In this document: in pieces, positions 6,430 through 13,580 of the stretch
How positions within the stretch are numbered: position 1 is the stretch's first letter
Layout: each line of letters begins with the position of its first letter
Assembly: GCA_902782895.1 (NCBI GenBank)
Contig: CACZPA010000275.1
Span: 1-24,371 of the forward strand
Source of the DNA: an uncultured Eubacteriales bacterium
GTDB lineage: Bacteria; Bacillota; Clostridia; Lachnospirales; Bianqueaceae
Reading direction: 5' to 3'
Length of the DNA: 24,371 nt
Translations under genes and position numbers: made by a program
The notes under the pieces: model-generated
Told to the model about the DNA's origin: nothing
The model's database searches: none
What the model saw: the letters and a program-made list of their open reading frames with translations, nothing else

Positions 6430-7836
6430 ATGAAAAACAGCAATGCAGCCGGCGGACCGTGGGATTACGGGACGCTGCGGACAGACGGCCGTTATCTCAG
6501 GAATGGAGAGACGGCCTTTTTCTGGTTGGGTGATACGGCCTGGCTTCTTTTCCAAAGACTGACGGAAGAGGAGGCGGAGGTCTATTTCCGCAACCGGGCG
6601 GAGAAAGGCTATTCCGTCATACAGGCGACACTTTTCCATGCAGTGCCGGATGTAAACGCCTACAACGAGCACGCGTTTGAGGATCTGGATATCGCAAAGC
6701 CGCTCGCCGCGTATTGGGATCGCGCGGACAGAATCGTCGGAATTGCCGAGAAGTATGGCCTGTACATGGGACTTCTCCCGCATTGGGGCAGCTATTCGAA
6801 GAAGTATTCCGCAGAGCAGGGGCGTGTATACGCGCGGTTCCTCGCAGAACGGTTCCGGAACCGTCCCAATGTGATCTGGATCCTCGGCGGGGACACCCGC
6901 GGCAACGAAGCTGCTGAGTATTGGAACGCGATGGGGACAGTTTTCCGCGAAAAAGATCCGGAGCGCCTGATCTGCTTCCATCCGTTTGGCAGGACGACCT
7001 CGATCGATTTCTTTCCAGACACGGACTGGCTCGATGTCCATATGTTCCAGTCCGGACACCGCCGTTATGACCAGACACAGCTTAAGGCCTGGGACGATAA
7101 CGACGGGGACAGTTACAGCTTCGGAGAAGATAACTGGAAGTATGTGGACAGAGTGTATAAAATGACCGCGGACGCGCCGAAACCTGTTCTGGACGCAGAG
7201 CCTTCCTATGAAAACATCCCGCAGGGACTGCACAGTGGTGCGGAGCCGTACTGGAGGGATCATGACGTGCGCCGCTATGCCTGGTGGTCGGTGCTCGAGG
7301 GGGCCTGCGGGTTTACCTACGGGCATAACGCTATCATGCAGTTCTGGAATACGCGGGACAAGGCCGGCGGCTATAACTGCTGGGAGACCTGGCAGGAGGC
7401 TCTGCATCATCCCGGTTCAGACAGCGTAAGCCATATGGCGCGGCTCCTGCGCAGCCTGGATTATACAAAAGGAAAAGCAGCCCGGGGGCTGCTTGTGGAT
7501 AACGGGGACAGATATGACCGGATCGCGTGCTTCGCAGGCGAGGGTTATGTATTGGCCTATTCCTATACAGGCCGCAATATTACCCTGCGCGAAAACGCGC
7601 TGACGGGCAGATGGGCCGCTTACTGGATGAATCCGCTGACCGGCGCGATGAGCTACATGGAAACGCGGGATTTCGGCAGCGCCACGTCAGCACCTACTGC
7701 GATCAGCACCGCGTCAGCTGCCGCCGCGGCCAACGCCGCCGCAGCCGGAAACCCGGACCTTTGGACCTTCCGATCGCCGGCCAAAGAATATATGCCGAAT
7801 CCGGACTGGCTTCTCGTCCTGCGGCGCGAAGACTGA
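6430..7836 (+). CDS. Glycoside hydrolase, DUF4038/apiosidase-like (GH140-type)
   Basis: This 468-residue protein has the apiosidase-like TIM-barrel domain (DUF4038), with FFWLGDTAWLLFQRLTEEEA near residue 30, PNVIWILGGDTRGN carrying a probable catalytic Asp, and KPVLDAEPSYE carrying a probable catalytic Glu. A small beta domain at the C-terminus fits the 'putative collagen-binding' module usual in this family (YSYTGRNITL, AAYWMNPLTGAMSY). It is interrupted by an Ala/Ser/Thr-rich insert of about 28 residues (SATSAPTAISTASAAAAANA, continuing). GH140 enzymes remove apiose from plant rhamnogalacturonan II, but other substrates are known or likely. No signal peptide is visible, so it would act inside the cell. 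The ATG at 6430 is chosen from protein alignment by eye and an AGGAA five bases upstream. The gene starts 43 bases after the DtxR-like gene with no terminator between them. Confidence 0.85.
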   Translation: MKNSNAAGGPWDYGTLRTDGRYLRNGETAFFWLGDTAWLLFQRLTEEEAEVYFRNRAEKGYSVIQATLFHAVPDVNAYNEHAFEDLDIAKPLAAYWDRADRIVGIAEKYGLYMGLLPHWGSYSKKYSAEQGRVYARFLAERFRNRPNVIWILGGDTRGNEAAEYWNAMGTVFREKDPERLICFHPFGRTTSIDFFPDTDWLDVHMFQSGHRRYDQTQLKAWDDNDGDSYSFGEDNWKYVDRVYKMTADAPKPVLDAEPSYENIPQGLHSGAEPYWRDHDVRRYAWWSVLEGACGFTYGHNAIMQFWNTRDKAGGYNCWETWQEALHHPGSDSVSHMARLLRSLDYTKGKAARGLLVDNGDRYDRIACFAGEGYVLAYSYTGRNITLRENALTGRWAAYWMNPLTGAMSYMETRDFGSATSAPTAISTASAAAAANAAAAGNPDLWTFRSPAKEYMPNPDWLLVLRRED

Positions 7837-7864
7837 TTTTTGGCCAAACAGGTTGACATCCTGC

Positions 7865-7888
7865 GCCGGACGGACTGATGATTCCGGC
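7865..7888. terminator. Weak hairpin between convergent genes
   Basis: GCCGGA (7865-7870) and TCCGGC (7883-7888) enclose a 12-base loop in the 63-base gap between convergent genes, with an outer GCGCCG/CGGCGC alternative (7863-7868, 7893-7898). No T-run follows on either strand, so terminator function is uncertain. Confidence 0.3.
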
Positions 7889-7899
7889 CGGACGGCGCG

Positions 7900-8808
7900 T
7901 TAGTCCAGAATCATCAGATCGCGGATATACTTGATCGTGTATTTCACGCCGAGCTCGCCCTTTTCACCGCGCCAGGTGGAGGAATGCGGCTCGATGGAGA
8001 GGCATCCGTCGTAGAAATACTTGTACAGCACGCCGAAGAAGGCTCTCCAGTTGATGCAGTCAAGACCTGCCGGCGGATTGTCGTAGGCATTGTCGGGCAG
8101 ACGGTTCGCGTTCACGTAAGCCTCGGCCTCCGGTACAGCGTAGGTCAGATCGCGCATCGCCCATTCTTGCGGCTCGCGGGAATCGCCGCGCTGGATCACG
8201 CCTTTGATATGGACATATTTGATGTCCTTGCCGAATTCCAAGGCTTCTTCGATATAGCGGCCGTTCTGTCCGCCGTGGACGAAGCTGTGGGACGGATCAT
8301 ATTTGATGCCGAGTCCGGGAACCTCCGGCAGCACCAGACGCCAGAGCTCCGGCGTGCGGATATAGTTGCCGCCCATCATGCAGTTGACGATGGAGGTCTG
8401 CATTCCCTTGTCCGCCGCGTAAGCGACGATTTCGCGCAGAACCTTGATCGCGGCCGTGACGTTCTTGTAATAGGTAAGCTCCGGCACCCAGGACACACTG
8501 CAGAGATAGTTTTTGCTCCCCAGCGCGGCGCCGAAATCGATCAGAGCCTTGACTTCGTTCCATTCCGCGGGGATGATCTCGCCCTGCGCGTCCAGAATAT
8601 GGCTGGACCAGCGCCCGATAGCGCCGACACCAACACCGGTCTCTTCGGACGCTTTTTTGATGGAATCCTGGTTTCTGGCGATGTCTGCGATGGGACGGTT
8701 CCCGCCGTATAAGCCGTAATTGCAGTCAAATTCGACAAAATCGAGCCCGAGCTCTTTAGCGTGCAGGAGGGACTGAGCCTCCGGCGCTCCGATAATTCCG
8801 AGTTTCAT
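7900..8808 (-). CDS. Sugar phosphate isomerase/epimerase family protein (AP_endonuc_2 TIM barrel)
   Basis: This 302-residue protein has the xylose-isomerase-like TIM-barrel pattern of sugar phosphate isomerases/epimerases: MKLGIIG start, LGLDFVEFDCNYG, GVGVGAIGRWSS, GLGIKYDPSHSFVHGG with probable metal-binding Asp and His, IKYVHIKGV, and a terminal LSIEPHSSTW with a Glu/His pair. The exact substrate cannot be read from sequence; relatives act on keto-sugars, inositol derivatives or hydroxypyruvate. The ATG at 8808 has AAAGGAG seven bases upstream and is preferred to the in-frame TTG at 8844. It lies 48 bases downstream of the nitroreductase gene and probably shares its promoter. It converges on the apiosidase-like gene, so a joint sugar pathway is possible but not shown. 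Confidence 0.85.
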   Translation of the reverse strand: MKLGIIGAPEAQSLLHAKELGLDFVEFDCNYGLYGGNRPIADIARNQDSIKKASEETGVGVGAIGRWSSHILDAQGEIIPAEWNEVKALIDFGAALGSKNYLCSVSWVPELTYYKNVTAAIKVLREIVAYAADKGMQTSIVNCMMGGNYIRTPELWRLVLPEVPGLGIKYDPSHSFVHGGQNGRYIEEALEFGKDIKYVHIKGVIQRGDSREPQEWAMRDLTYAVPEAEAYVNANRLPDNAYDNPPAGLDCINWRAFFGVLYKYFYDGCLSIEPHSSTWRGEKGELGVKYTIKYIRDLMILD

Positions 8809-8856
8809 AGAGAAATCTCCTTTCGCTGTGGTTAATATTGGCAATGACCTGTACGA

Positions 8857-9357
8857 TCAGTCAATTCTGTGGATGCGGGACGCGTCGTAGCGGTCCTGCT
8901 GGGTGCGGGTTTCGTCCGGATAGCCGACCGGCATGATGGCAAAAGCATTCAGCTCCTCCGGAATCCCAAGAATCTCACGGACCTTGTCCATCCGCCCTTT
9001 CAACGGCGCGATGCCGAGCCAGACTGTCCCGAGGCCGAGCTGCTCCGCCTCGAGCCAGATGTTTTCGCAGGCGATCGAACAGTCGATTTCAGCGTAATCC
9101 AGCCAGCGGATCTTTGTCGTGCGGCTGCAGACGACGATCGCCGCCGGCGCGTCTTTGGTACAGCCGGCAAAAGGACTCGACTCCGCAAGAGCCGCAAGTT
9201 TATCTTTGCTGGTGACAATATAGAATTCCCAGGGCTGCTGGTTGCCGGCGGAAGGGGCCTGCATCGCGGCGCGCAGCAGACGGTCGAGCTTTTCCTCTTC
9301 TACAGGCTGATCCTTGTATTTACGGATGCTTGTACGGGTAAAAATAATGTCGTTCAT
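8857..9357 (-). CDS. Nitroreductase family protein (FMN-dependent)
   Basis: This 166-residue single-domain member of the nitroreductase family has FTRTSIRKYKDQPVEEEKL, the FMN phosphate-binding Arg/Ser start, APSAGNQQPWEFYIV, and GLGTVWLGIAPLKGRMDKVREILGIPEE, then VGYPDE. These flavoproteins use NAD(P)H to reduce nitroaromatics, quinones or enones; the natural substrate is not predictable. The length is typical of the short clostridial type. AAGGAG is six bases before the ATG, and a strong promoter lies upstream. It is the first of two minus-strand genes with the sugar isomerase-like gene. Confidence 0.92.
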   Translation of the reverse strand: MNDIIFTRTSIRKYKDQPVEEEKLDRLLRAAMQAPSAGNQQPWEFYIVTSKDKLAALAESSPFAGCTKDAPAAIVVCSRTTKIRWLDYAEIDCSIACENIWLEAEQLGLGTVWLGIAPLKGRMDKVREILGIPEELNAFAIMPVGYPDETRTQQDRYDASRIHRID

Positions 9358-9402
9358 ATGGTTCTCCTTATCATGAAACAGGTCACGTGCTGTTCTGGGC
9401 CT

Positions 9403-9431
9403 ATTATAACAATCCGGGAAGACTTCCGCAA
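9403..9431 (-). promoter_or_regulatory. Extended -10 promoter of the nitroreductase gene
   Basis: Read on the minus strand, TTGCGG (9431-9426), a 17-base spacer and TATAAT (9408-9403) preceded by TGT are present 46 bases before the start codon. Confidence 0.7.
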
Positions 9432-9474
9432 GAGAGAAATTGCCGCGCTTCTTAAAAACTGTCCCTTTCCGGAC

Positions 9475-9503
9475 TGTACGAAATCCCGAAAATCATGTAT
9501 AAT
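9475..9503 (+). promoter_or_regulatory. Promoter of the first PHP phosphatase gene
   Basis: A perfect TATAAT at 9498-9503 lies 25 bases before the ATG. The hexamer 17 bases upstream (TGTACG) is a poor -35, so an activator or the upstream A-rich DNA may contribute. Confidence 0.5.
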
Positions 9504-9528
9504 CAGACAGCGAGGAGGTGCTGTAAGG

Positions 9529-10323
9529 ATGGATGTGAATTATCATGCGCATACAACACGGTGCGGGCACGCGTCCGGTACCGAAAGAGAATATGTAGAA
9601 GCCGCGATCCGGGCGGGTTTCCGCGTTTTCGGATTCTCCGACCATACACCGCAGCCGTATCCGGAGGATAAACAGGTATCCCGGATGCGGATGAAGATGA
9701 GCCAGCTTCCGGAATACGCGCAGACGATCCGTGATCTGCGGGATGAATATCAGGACCGGATCCGGATTCATCTGGGACTGGAAGTTGAATACATGCCGAA
9801 ATATTTTGATGAGCTCTGCCGCGCTGCGGACGCGAACGGGATCGAATATATGATCCTCGGGCAGCATTTTATCGTGGACGCGGATGAGCACTCCGATGAA
9901 TTTACCGCGATCTATTCGGGACAGGAGACGAAGGATTCTGCCGTAATCAAAGCCTATGTGGATCTTGTGTGCACTGCGATGGCGACGGGCCGCATCGCGT
10001 ATTTCGCGCATCCGGACCTGATCCGTTTTACCGGCGACCCTGCTGTCTACGACAGAGAGATGCGGCGGATCTGCACAGTAGCCAAAGAGTACAATATTCC
10101 GCTGGAAATCAATATGCTGGGCGTGATGCAGCACCGTGATTATCCGAGAGAAGAATTCTGGAAAATCGTCGGAGAGATGGGAAACGACGTAATTTGGGGC
10201 ATCGACGCGCATCAGACGGACGCGATCGGACGGCCCGAGGTCATCGCGGATACACAGGCGCTGACGGACCGGTATCAGCTGCGCCGCATTACGCATCTTC
10301 CGATGGACGACGATCTTTTCTGA
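9529..10323 (+). CDS. PHP-domain phosphoesterase, histidinol-phosphatase (HisJ)-like
   Basis: This 264-residue PHP protein carries all expected metal-binding motifs: NYHAHTTRCGHA (HxH), FGFSDHTPQ, LGLEVEYMP, MILGQHF, YFAHPDL, EINMLG and GIDAHQTDA. The arrangement matches PHP-type histidinol phosphatases (HisJ/HisK family), which hydrolyse L-histidinol phosphate. A second such gene sits directly inside the his operon, so this copy may be a paralogue for another phosphate ester. The ATG at 9529 is chosen because GAGGAGG lies ten bases upstream and the HxH motif is then at residues 6-8, as in the family. A longer upstream reading frame overlaps the divergent nitroreductase gene and is not credible. 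Confidence 0.85.
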   Translation: MDVNYHAHTTRCGHASGTEREYVEAAIRAGFRVFGFSDHTPQPYPEDKQVSRMRMKMSQLPEYAQTIRDLRDEYQDRIRIHLGLEVEYMPKYFDELCRAADANGIEYMILGQHFIVDADEHSDEFTAIYSGQETKDSAVIKAYVDLVCTAMATGRIAYFAHPDLIRFTGDPAVYDREMRRICTVAKEYNIPLEINMLGVMQHRDYPREEFWKIVGEMGNDVIWGIDAHQTDAIGRPEVIADTQALTDRYQLRRITHLPMDDDLF

Positions 10324-10363
10324 TCGCGATTCGGCCGGGAAAACCTTACAAGGGGGACAGAAC

Positions 10364-11425
10364 ATGTTCGAGTTTACTGTGGATACACCTTTTCAGGAGA
10401 TCTATGATCTGCCCGAAGTTAAGCCGTTCATTCCGTATTTTGTCGGCAAAAGGCCGCCGGTGATCGGGCTGCCGGGCGAGGCGACGCTGCGCGAGCGGAA
10501 CCGTCCCGATCCGAACCGTGATATCTACGCGCAGTGCGATGGCGTGAATCATCTGCTGCGAAAGATTTTCAATGGAGAAAAGATTCTCTACGATGTATAT
10601 ACGGAGCAGGAGATCGCGGAGAATCCGGAGAAAGCACCGGTCAAGCTGCTGTATTTCCGGGCGGACGCGGCTCCGACGGTACAGACGGACGCTGTCCCGA
10701 CCTCGGAGACAGATGCGGCCCCGGCCTCAGAGATAGATGCGGCCTCAGCGGCAAAGAAGCCGTTTGCGCTGTTGTGCGCCGGCGGCGGATACGGCTCGGT
10801 CTGCTCCGTGATCGAAGGCTTCAGCACGGCGCAGGAGCTGAACGCGCTGGGCTATCCGGTTTTTCTGCTGAATTACCGGGTGGGCTACGCGAATCTGCTG
10901 CCCGATCCGTTTGACGATCTGGCAGCGGCGGTCCGTTACATCCTCGCAAACGCGGAGGAGCTGGACGTTTCCACGGAGAATTATGTGGTTGGCGGCTTTT
11001 CGGCGGGAGGACATCTTGCCGCGGAGTGGGGCAGCGACAATTATGGCTACACCAGGTACGGACTGCCCAAACCAGCCGCGCTTTTCCTGATCTATCCGGT
11101 CATCTATTCATGGCTGCGGGAGGGACAGGAAGAGGCGATGGACCGCATTTACGGAGGACACACACCGGAGGTTCTGGAGCGTTTTGCCGTCCATCATCAC
11201 CTGTGGGCAGGCTATCCTGCGACATTTCTGGTGCACTGCAAGGACGATCCGGAGGTCCCTGTCAAAAACAGCCTGCTGATGCAGGAGGGCCTGACCAGAC
11301 TTGGGATTCCGAACGAGCTGCTGCTTGGCGAAATCGGCGGACATGGCTTCGGAAGCGGGCGTTCCACTTCAGCCGCCGGCTGGACAAGCAAGGCAGCCGC
11401 GTTCTGGAAGAAACAAATGCGTTAA
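10364..11425 (+). CDS. Alpha/beta hydrolase (esterase/lipase-like, BD-FAE type)
   Basis: This 353-residue alpha/beta hydrolase has a glycine-rich oxyanion segment LLCAGGGYGSV, a nucleophile elbow GGFSAGGHLAAEW with the catalytic Ser, VHCKDDPEVPV with the probable Asp, and GGHGFG with the probable His. It resembles small carbohydrate-ester or acetyl esterases of gut Firmicutes. No signal peptide is present, so it is probably cytoplasmic. Residues 100-131 are a low-complexity insert made of four in-frame 24-base repeats just before the first core strand. The start codon follows AGGGGG by about seven bases, and the gene begins 40 bases after the PHP gene, so the two may form an operon. Confidence 0.85.
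   Translation: MFEFTVDTPFQEIYDLPEVKPFIPYFVGKRPPVIGLPGEATLRERNRPDPNRDIYAQCDGVNHLLRKIFNGEKILYDVYTEQEIAENPEKAPVKLLYFRADAAPTVQTDAVPTSETDAAPASEIDAASAAKKPFALLCAGGGYGSVCSVIEGFSTAQELNALGYPVFLLNYRVGYANLLPDPFDDLAAAVRYILANAEELDVSTENYVVGGFSAGGHLAAEWGSDNYGYTRYGLPKPAALFLIYPVIYSWLREGQEEAMDRIYGGHTPEVLERFAVHHHLWAGYPATFLVHCKDDPEVPVKNSLLMQEGLTRLGIPNELLLGEIGGHGFGSGRSTSAAGWTSKAAAFWKKQMR
10661..10756 (+). repeat. Four in-frame 24-base tandem repeats in the esterase gene
   Basis: Units at 10661-10684, 10685-10708, 10709-10732 and 10733-10756 encode ADAAPTVQ, TDAVPTSE, TDAAPASE and IDAASAAK. Units 2 and 3 are the most alike; the last is decayed. The insert lies between the N-terminal extension and the hydrolase core. 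Confidence 0.75.
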
Positions 11426-11435
11426 TTAAGAAAAC

Positions 11436-11454
11436 GCAGCGCGAGGAGCGCTGC
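11436..11454. repeat. Hairpin between the esterase and GlsB-like genes
   Basis: GCAGCGC and GCGCTGC form a perfect 7-bp stem with a GAGGA loop, 10 bases after the esterase stop. The downstream sequence TGTTCATCATTATATTT is T-rich but not a clean T-run. It could be a partial terminator of the esterase transcript. Confidence 0.45.
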
Positions 11455-11486
11455 TGTTCATCATTATATTTCAGGAGGGAAAAAAC

Positions 11487-11729
11487 ATGTTAATCAGACT
11501 GATTGTTGAAATCATTATCGGCGGAATCTGCGGCTACGCGGCGAATTCGATCATGAAAGCGGATACGAGCAACACGCTTAAGAACATTATCCTCGGCATT
11601 GTCGGTGGTTTCGTGGGCGGATTGATCGGAAACCTGCTTGGCATCGGCGGTGGCTGGCTGATGGGGATCATTCTTTCGATCGGCGGCGCATGCCTCGTGG
11701 TTTGGCTCTGCCGGAAGCTGTCCAAGTAA
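11487..11729 (+). CDS. GlsB/YeaQ/YmgE family small membrane protein
   Basis: This 80-residue, very hydrophobic protein has three predicted transmembrane helices (about 4-20, 33-54 and 56-75) rich in Gly: LIVEIIIGGICGYAANSIMK, NIILGIVGGFVGGLIGNLLG, and GGWLMGIILSIGGACLVVWL. This matches the transglycosylase-associated (Transgly_assoc) family, linked to envelope or acid stress but without a defined biochemical role. AGGAGGG is seven bases before the ATG. It follows the esterase gene by 61 bases and precedes a 355-base region without genes. Confidence 0.85.
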   Translation: MLIRLIVEIIIGGICGYAANSIMKADTSNTLKNIILGIVGGFVGGLIGNLLGIGGGWLMGIILSIGGACLVVWLCRKLSK

Positions 11730-11796
11730 GGGAGATCCGTCCCCGGGGCTTAGGCAGAAAGGGCGGCGAAAGAGGCCGCGAGAAGGCGGACGGCAT

Positions 11797-11841
11797 TTGA
11801 TTCAGTAAAAATGCCTATTGTTGCGTTTTTTACTGAATCAA
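11797..11841. repeat. 15-bp perfect inverted repeat with A/T tracts facing the loop
   Basis: TTGATTCAGTAAAAA and TTTTTACTGAATCAA enclose a 15-base loop. The A and T tracts lie at the loop side of the stem, the reverse of a usual bidirectional terminator. It could still end transcription after the GlsB-like gene, or be a mobile repeat or protein-binding site. It resembles the repeat at 22453-22483. Confidence 0.7.
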
Positions 11842-11857
11842 TGAAATCCGGCAAGAC

Positions 11858-11940
11858 TATCAAGGCACTACGAAAAGATCGGGCATCTGCAAAGGCTTAG
11901 GATATGCTTCCTTTTCGCGGTGCCTTTTTGATATGTTTTT
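11858..11940 (+). terminator. Long structured element ending in a terminator-like hairpin
   Basis: TATCAA, GGCAC and CGAAAAG (11858-11877) pair in order with CTTTTCG, GTGCC and TTGATA (11911-11933), broken by a TA/CG internal loop and a small T bulge. The closed loop is about 33 bases and contains GCAT/ATGC. A T-rich tail with TTTTTT (11935-11940) follows on the plus strand. It is either a large terminator or a small structured RNA; none of the riboswitch or T-box consensus motifs I know are present. Confidence 0.5.
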
Positions 11941-11952
11941 TGAAAATACCTC

Positions 11953-11981
11953 TTTACTTTAGCGTGATAAAGTGGTAATAT
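11953..11981 (+). promoter_or_regulatory. Promoter of the histidine operon
   Basis: TTTACT (11953-11958), a 17-base spacer and TAATAT (11976-11981) lie about 105 bases before the first gene. The spacer holds an 18-bp palindrome. A second TATAAT-like element occurs downstream near 12015-12025 without a good -35. Confidence 0.55.
11956..11973. promoter_or_regulatory. Candidate operator for the TrpR/YerC-like regulator
   Basis: ACTTTA-N6-TAAAGT is a perfect 6-bp-arm palindrome overlapping the -35 and filling most of the promoter spacer. The first gene of the operon encodes a TrpR-superfamily protein, so autogenous repression by histidine availability is likely (inference). Confidence 0.6.
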
Positions 11982-12084
11982 ATGAAACTGTCCCGGCAAG
12001 GTTGTATGAACATATTGTATAATAAGGTATTTTGCAGCGGTTCGGCACAGCACCCCGGGGACAGTAATCTAAGGAGACATGGCG

Positions 12085-12378
12085 ATGAATATTCGAAACG
12101 AAGCGACAGACAGACTTTTCCGATCCATTCTGAATCTGAAGACGATAGAGGAATGCTACGATTATTTTGAGGATTTGTGCACGATCAAGGAGGTGCAGGA
12201 TATGGCGCAGCGCCTGGAGGCCGCGCGGCTGCTTTCGCAGGGCATGAGCTATCAGAAGATCGCGGAGCAGACGGAGATGTCGACGGCGACGATCGGGCGC
12301 GTCAGCCGGTGCCTTCATTACGGCAGCGGCGGATATCAGACAGCGCTCGAGAGACTGGACGGAGGCCAGAAAGCATGA
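12085..12378 (+). CDS. TrpR/YerC-family regulator, probable histidine operon repressor (HisR-like)
   Basis: This protein of about 97 residues belongs to the YerC/YecD group of the TrpR superfamily: LFRSILNLKTIEECYDYFED, LCTIKEVQDMAQRLEAARLL, then the helix-turn-helix GMSYQKIAEQTEMSTATIGRVSRCLHYGSGGY. Members located before his genes in Firmicutes are predicted histidine-responsive repressors (HisR). Two ATGs are possible, 12079 and 12085. AAGGAG (12071-12076) is only two bases from the first and eight from the second, so 12085 is favoured. The last codons overlap the hisZ start as ATGA. A palindrome in the promoter is the likely target. Confidence 0.88.
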   Translation: MNIRNEATDRLFRSILNLKTIEECYDYFEDLCTIKEVQDMAQRLEAARLLSQGMSYQKIAEQTEMSTATIGRVSRCLHYGSGGYQTALERLDGGQKA

Positions 12379-13580
12379 CATGGCAGAACGATGACGCGGC
12401 CTTTTCCCGCCAGAACGGACTGAAACCGGCCGAGCAGCTCGTATACGCGCTGCGGGAGCTTTATGAGGACTTTGGCTATTCCCGCTACCGCATGAGCAAG
12501 TTTGAAGAATATGATCTGTATGCGAACCATAAGGATTTCCTGATCGCGGAGGGCGTTATCACCTTTACCGACACGAACGGCAAACTGATGGCGCTTAAGC
12601 CGGACGTGACGCTTTCGATCGTCAAAAACACCCAGGATCCGGCGTCCGGCGTGCGGAAGCTTTACTATAATGAAAACGTTTACCGTATCCGGCAGAGCGC
12701 GGAGGGCTATCAGGAAATCCTGCAGACAGGGCTGGAAGCCATCGGTGCGATCGATGATTATACGCTCTGCGAGGTGCTGGAGCTCGCGCTGCGCAGCCTT
12801 CAGAAAGCCGGAGGCAGGTATGTGCTGGAGATTTCCGATCTGGGCCTGTTGTCCGAGCTGATCGATGCCTGCGGCATTACGGCAGCCGGCAAAACACAGA
12901 TCCTTGCTCTGATCGGCGAGAAAAACCGCCATGAGCTGAGAAGCCTGCTGGAGGAGTTCAGCCTGAAACAAGCGGACATCGACCGTTTCCTGCAGCTGCT
13001 GCGCCTGGAGGAGAGCCCGCGGAAAGCTCTCGGGCAGGTCGTGGAGCTTCTGAACGGGAAGGTCAATGATGCGAAGCTGCAGCAGTTCGCGCGCGTGATC
13101 CGGACGCTGATCGGCATCTGCGAAGCGGGGACGGAAGCTTTTGCGGACGGCGCAATCCGTCTGGATTTCTCCCTCGTCGGAGATCCGAACTACTATGACG
13201 GCGTGATTTTCAAGGGCTATCTGGAAGGCGTCCCGAAGAGCGTGCTTTCGGGCGGTGAATACAACGCGCTGATGCGCAAGATGGGCAGAAAGAGCGGCGC
13301 GATCGGTTTTGCCGTCTACATGGATTTGCTCGAGCAGTATTTGGACACACCGGAGGGCTTTGACACGGATGTTCTGCTGCTTTACGACACGGACATGCCG
13401 CTTGCAGCGATCCGCGCGCAGGCGGAGGAGCTGGGAAGGGACGGAAGCCGTGTGATGGCGCAGGCAGAGATCCCGGAAGGGATCCGTTACCGGAGGCTTG
13501 TCCGTTTCGGCAGCAGCGCGGATGCCGGCGGAGCGGGTCTGTCCGGCAGCGCAGAGGAGGGCCAGGATCGTGATAAATAA
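12375..13580 (+). CDS. hisZ: ATP phosphoribosyltransferase regulatory subunit HisZ
   Basis: HisZ is a catalytically inactive relative of histidyl-tRNA synthetase that pairs with short HisG to make the first enzyme of histidine synthesis and its feedback control. This 401-residue copy keeps the class II synthetase fold: FEEYDLY, LKPDVTLSIVK, a motif-2-like VRKLYYNENVYR and LQTGLEAIG, then SVLSGGEYNALMRKMGRKSGAIGFAVYMD. The C-terminal stretch after LVRFGSS is Gly/Ala/Ser/Glu-rich (ADAGGAGLSGSAEEG), unlike the usual end. The start ATG at 12375 overlaps the stop of the preceding regulator gene; a longer in-frame reading extends upstream but only shadows that gene. Its end overlaps the hisG start by 11 bases. 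Confidence 0.93.
   Translation: MTWQNDDAAFSRQNGLKPAEQLVYALRELYEDFGYSRYRMSKFEEYDLYANHKDFLIAEGVITFTDTNGKLMALKPDVTLSIVKNTQDPASGVRKLYYNENVYRIRQSAEGYQEILQTGLEAIGAIDDYTLCEVLELALRSLQKAGGRYVLEISDLGLLSELIDACGITAAGKTQILALIGEKNRHELRSLLEEFSLKQADIDRFLQLLRLEESPRKALGQVVELLNGKVNDAKLQQFARVIRTLIGICEAGTEAFADGAIRLDFSLVGDPNYYDGVIFKGYLEGVPKSVLSGGEYNALMRKMGRKSGAIGFAVYMDLLEQYLDTPEGFDTDVLLLYDTDMPLAAIRAQAEELGRDGSRVMAQAEIPEGIRYRRLVRFGSSADAGGAGLSGSAEEGQDRDK

Noticed and set aside
8869..9528. An N-terminal extension of the first PHP protein by 220 residues
   Set aside because: It runs antisense through the nitroreductase gene and its promoter. The PHP domain starts at ATG 9529 with a good ribosome binding site.
9358..9528. 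A shared operator between the divergent nitroreductase and PHP genes
   Set aside because: Two promoters are visible, but no convincing palindrome was found between them.
10661..10756. A small CRISPR-like array
   Set aside because: The four 24-base units are directly adjacent without spacers and are in frame with the esterase gene.
11730..12084. A T-box or known riboswitch controlling the histidine operon
   Set aside because: No T-box AGGGTGGNACCGCG-like sequence or other riboswitch consensus I know is present. The structured part lies before, not after, the best promoter.
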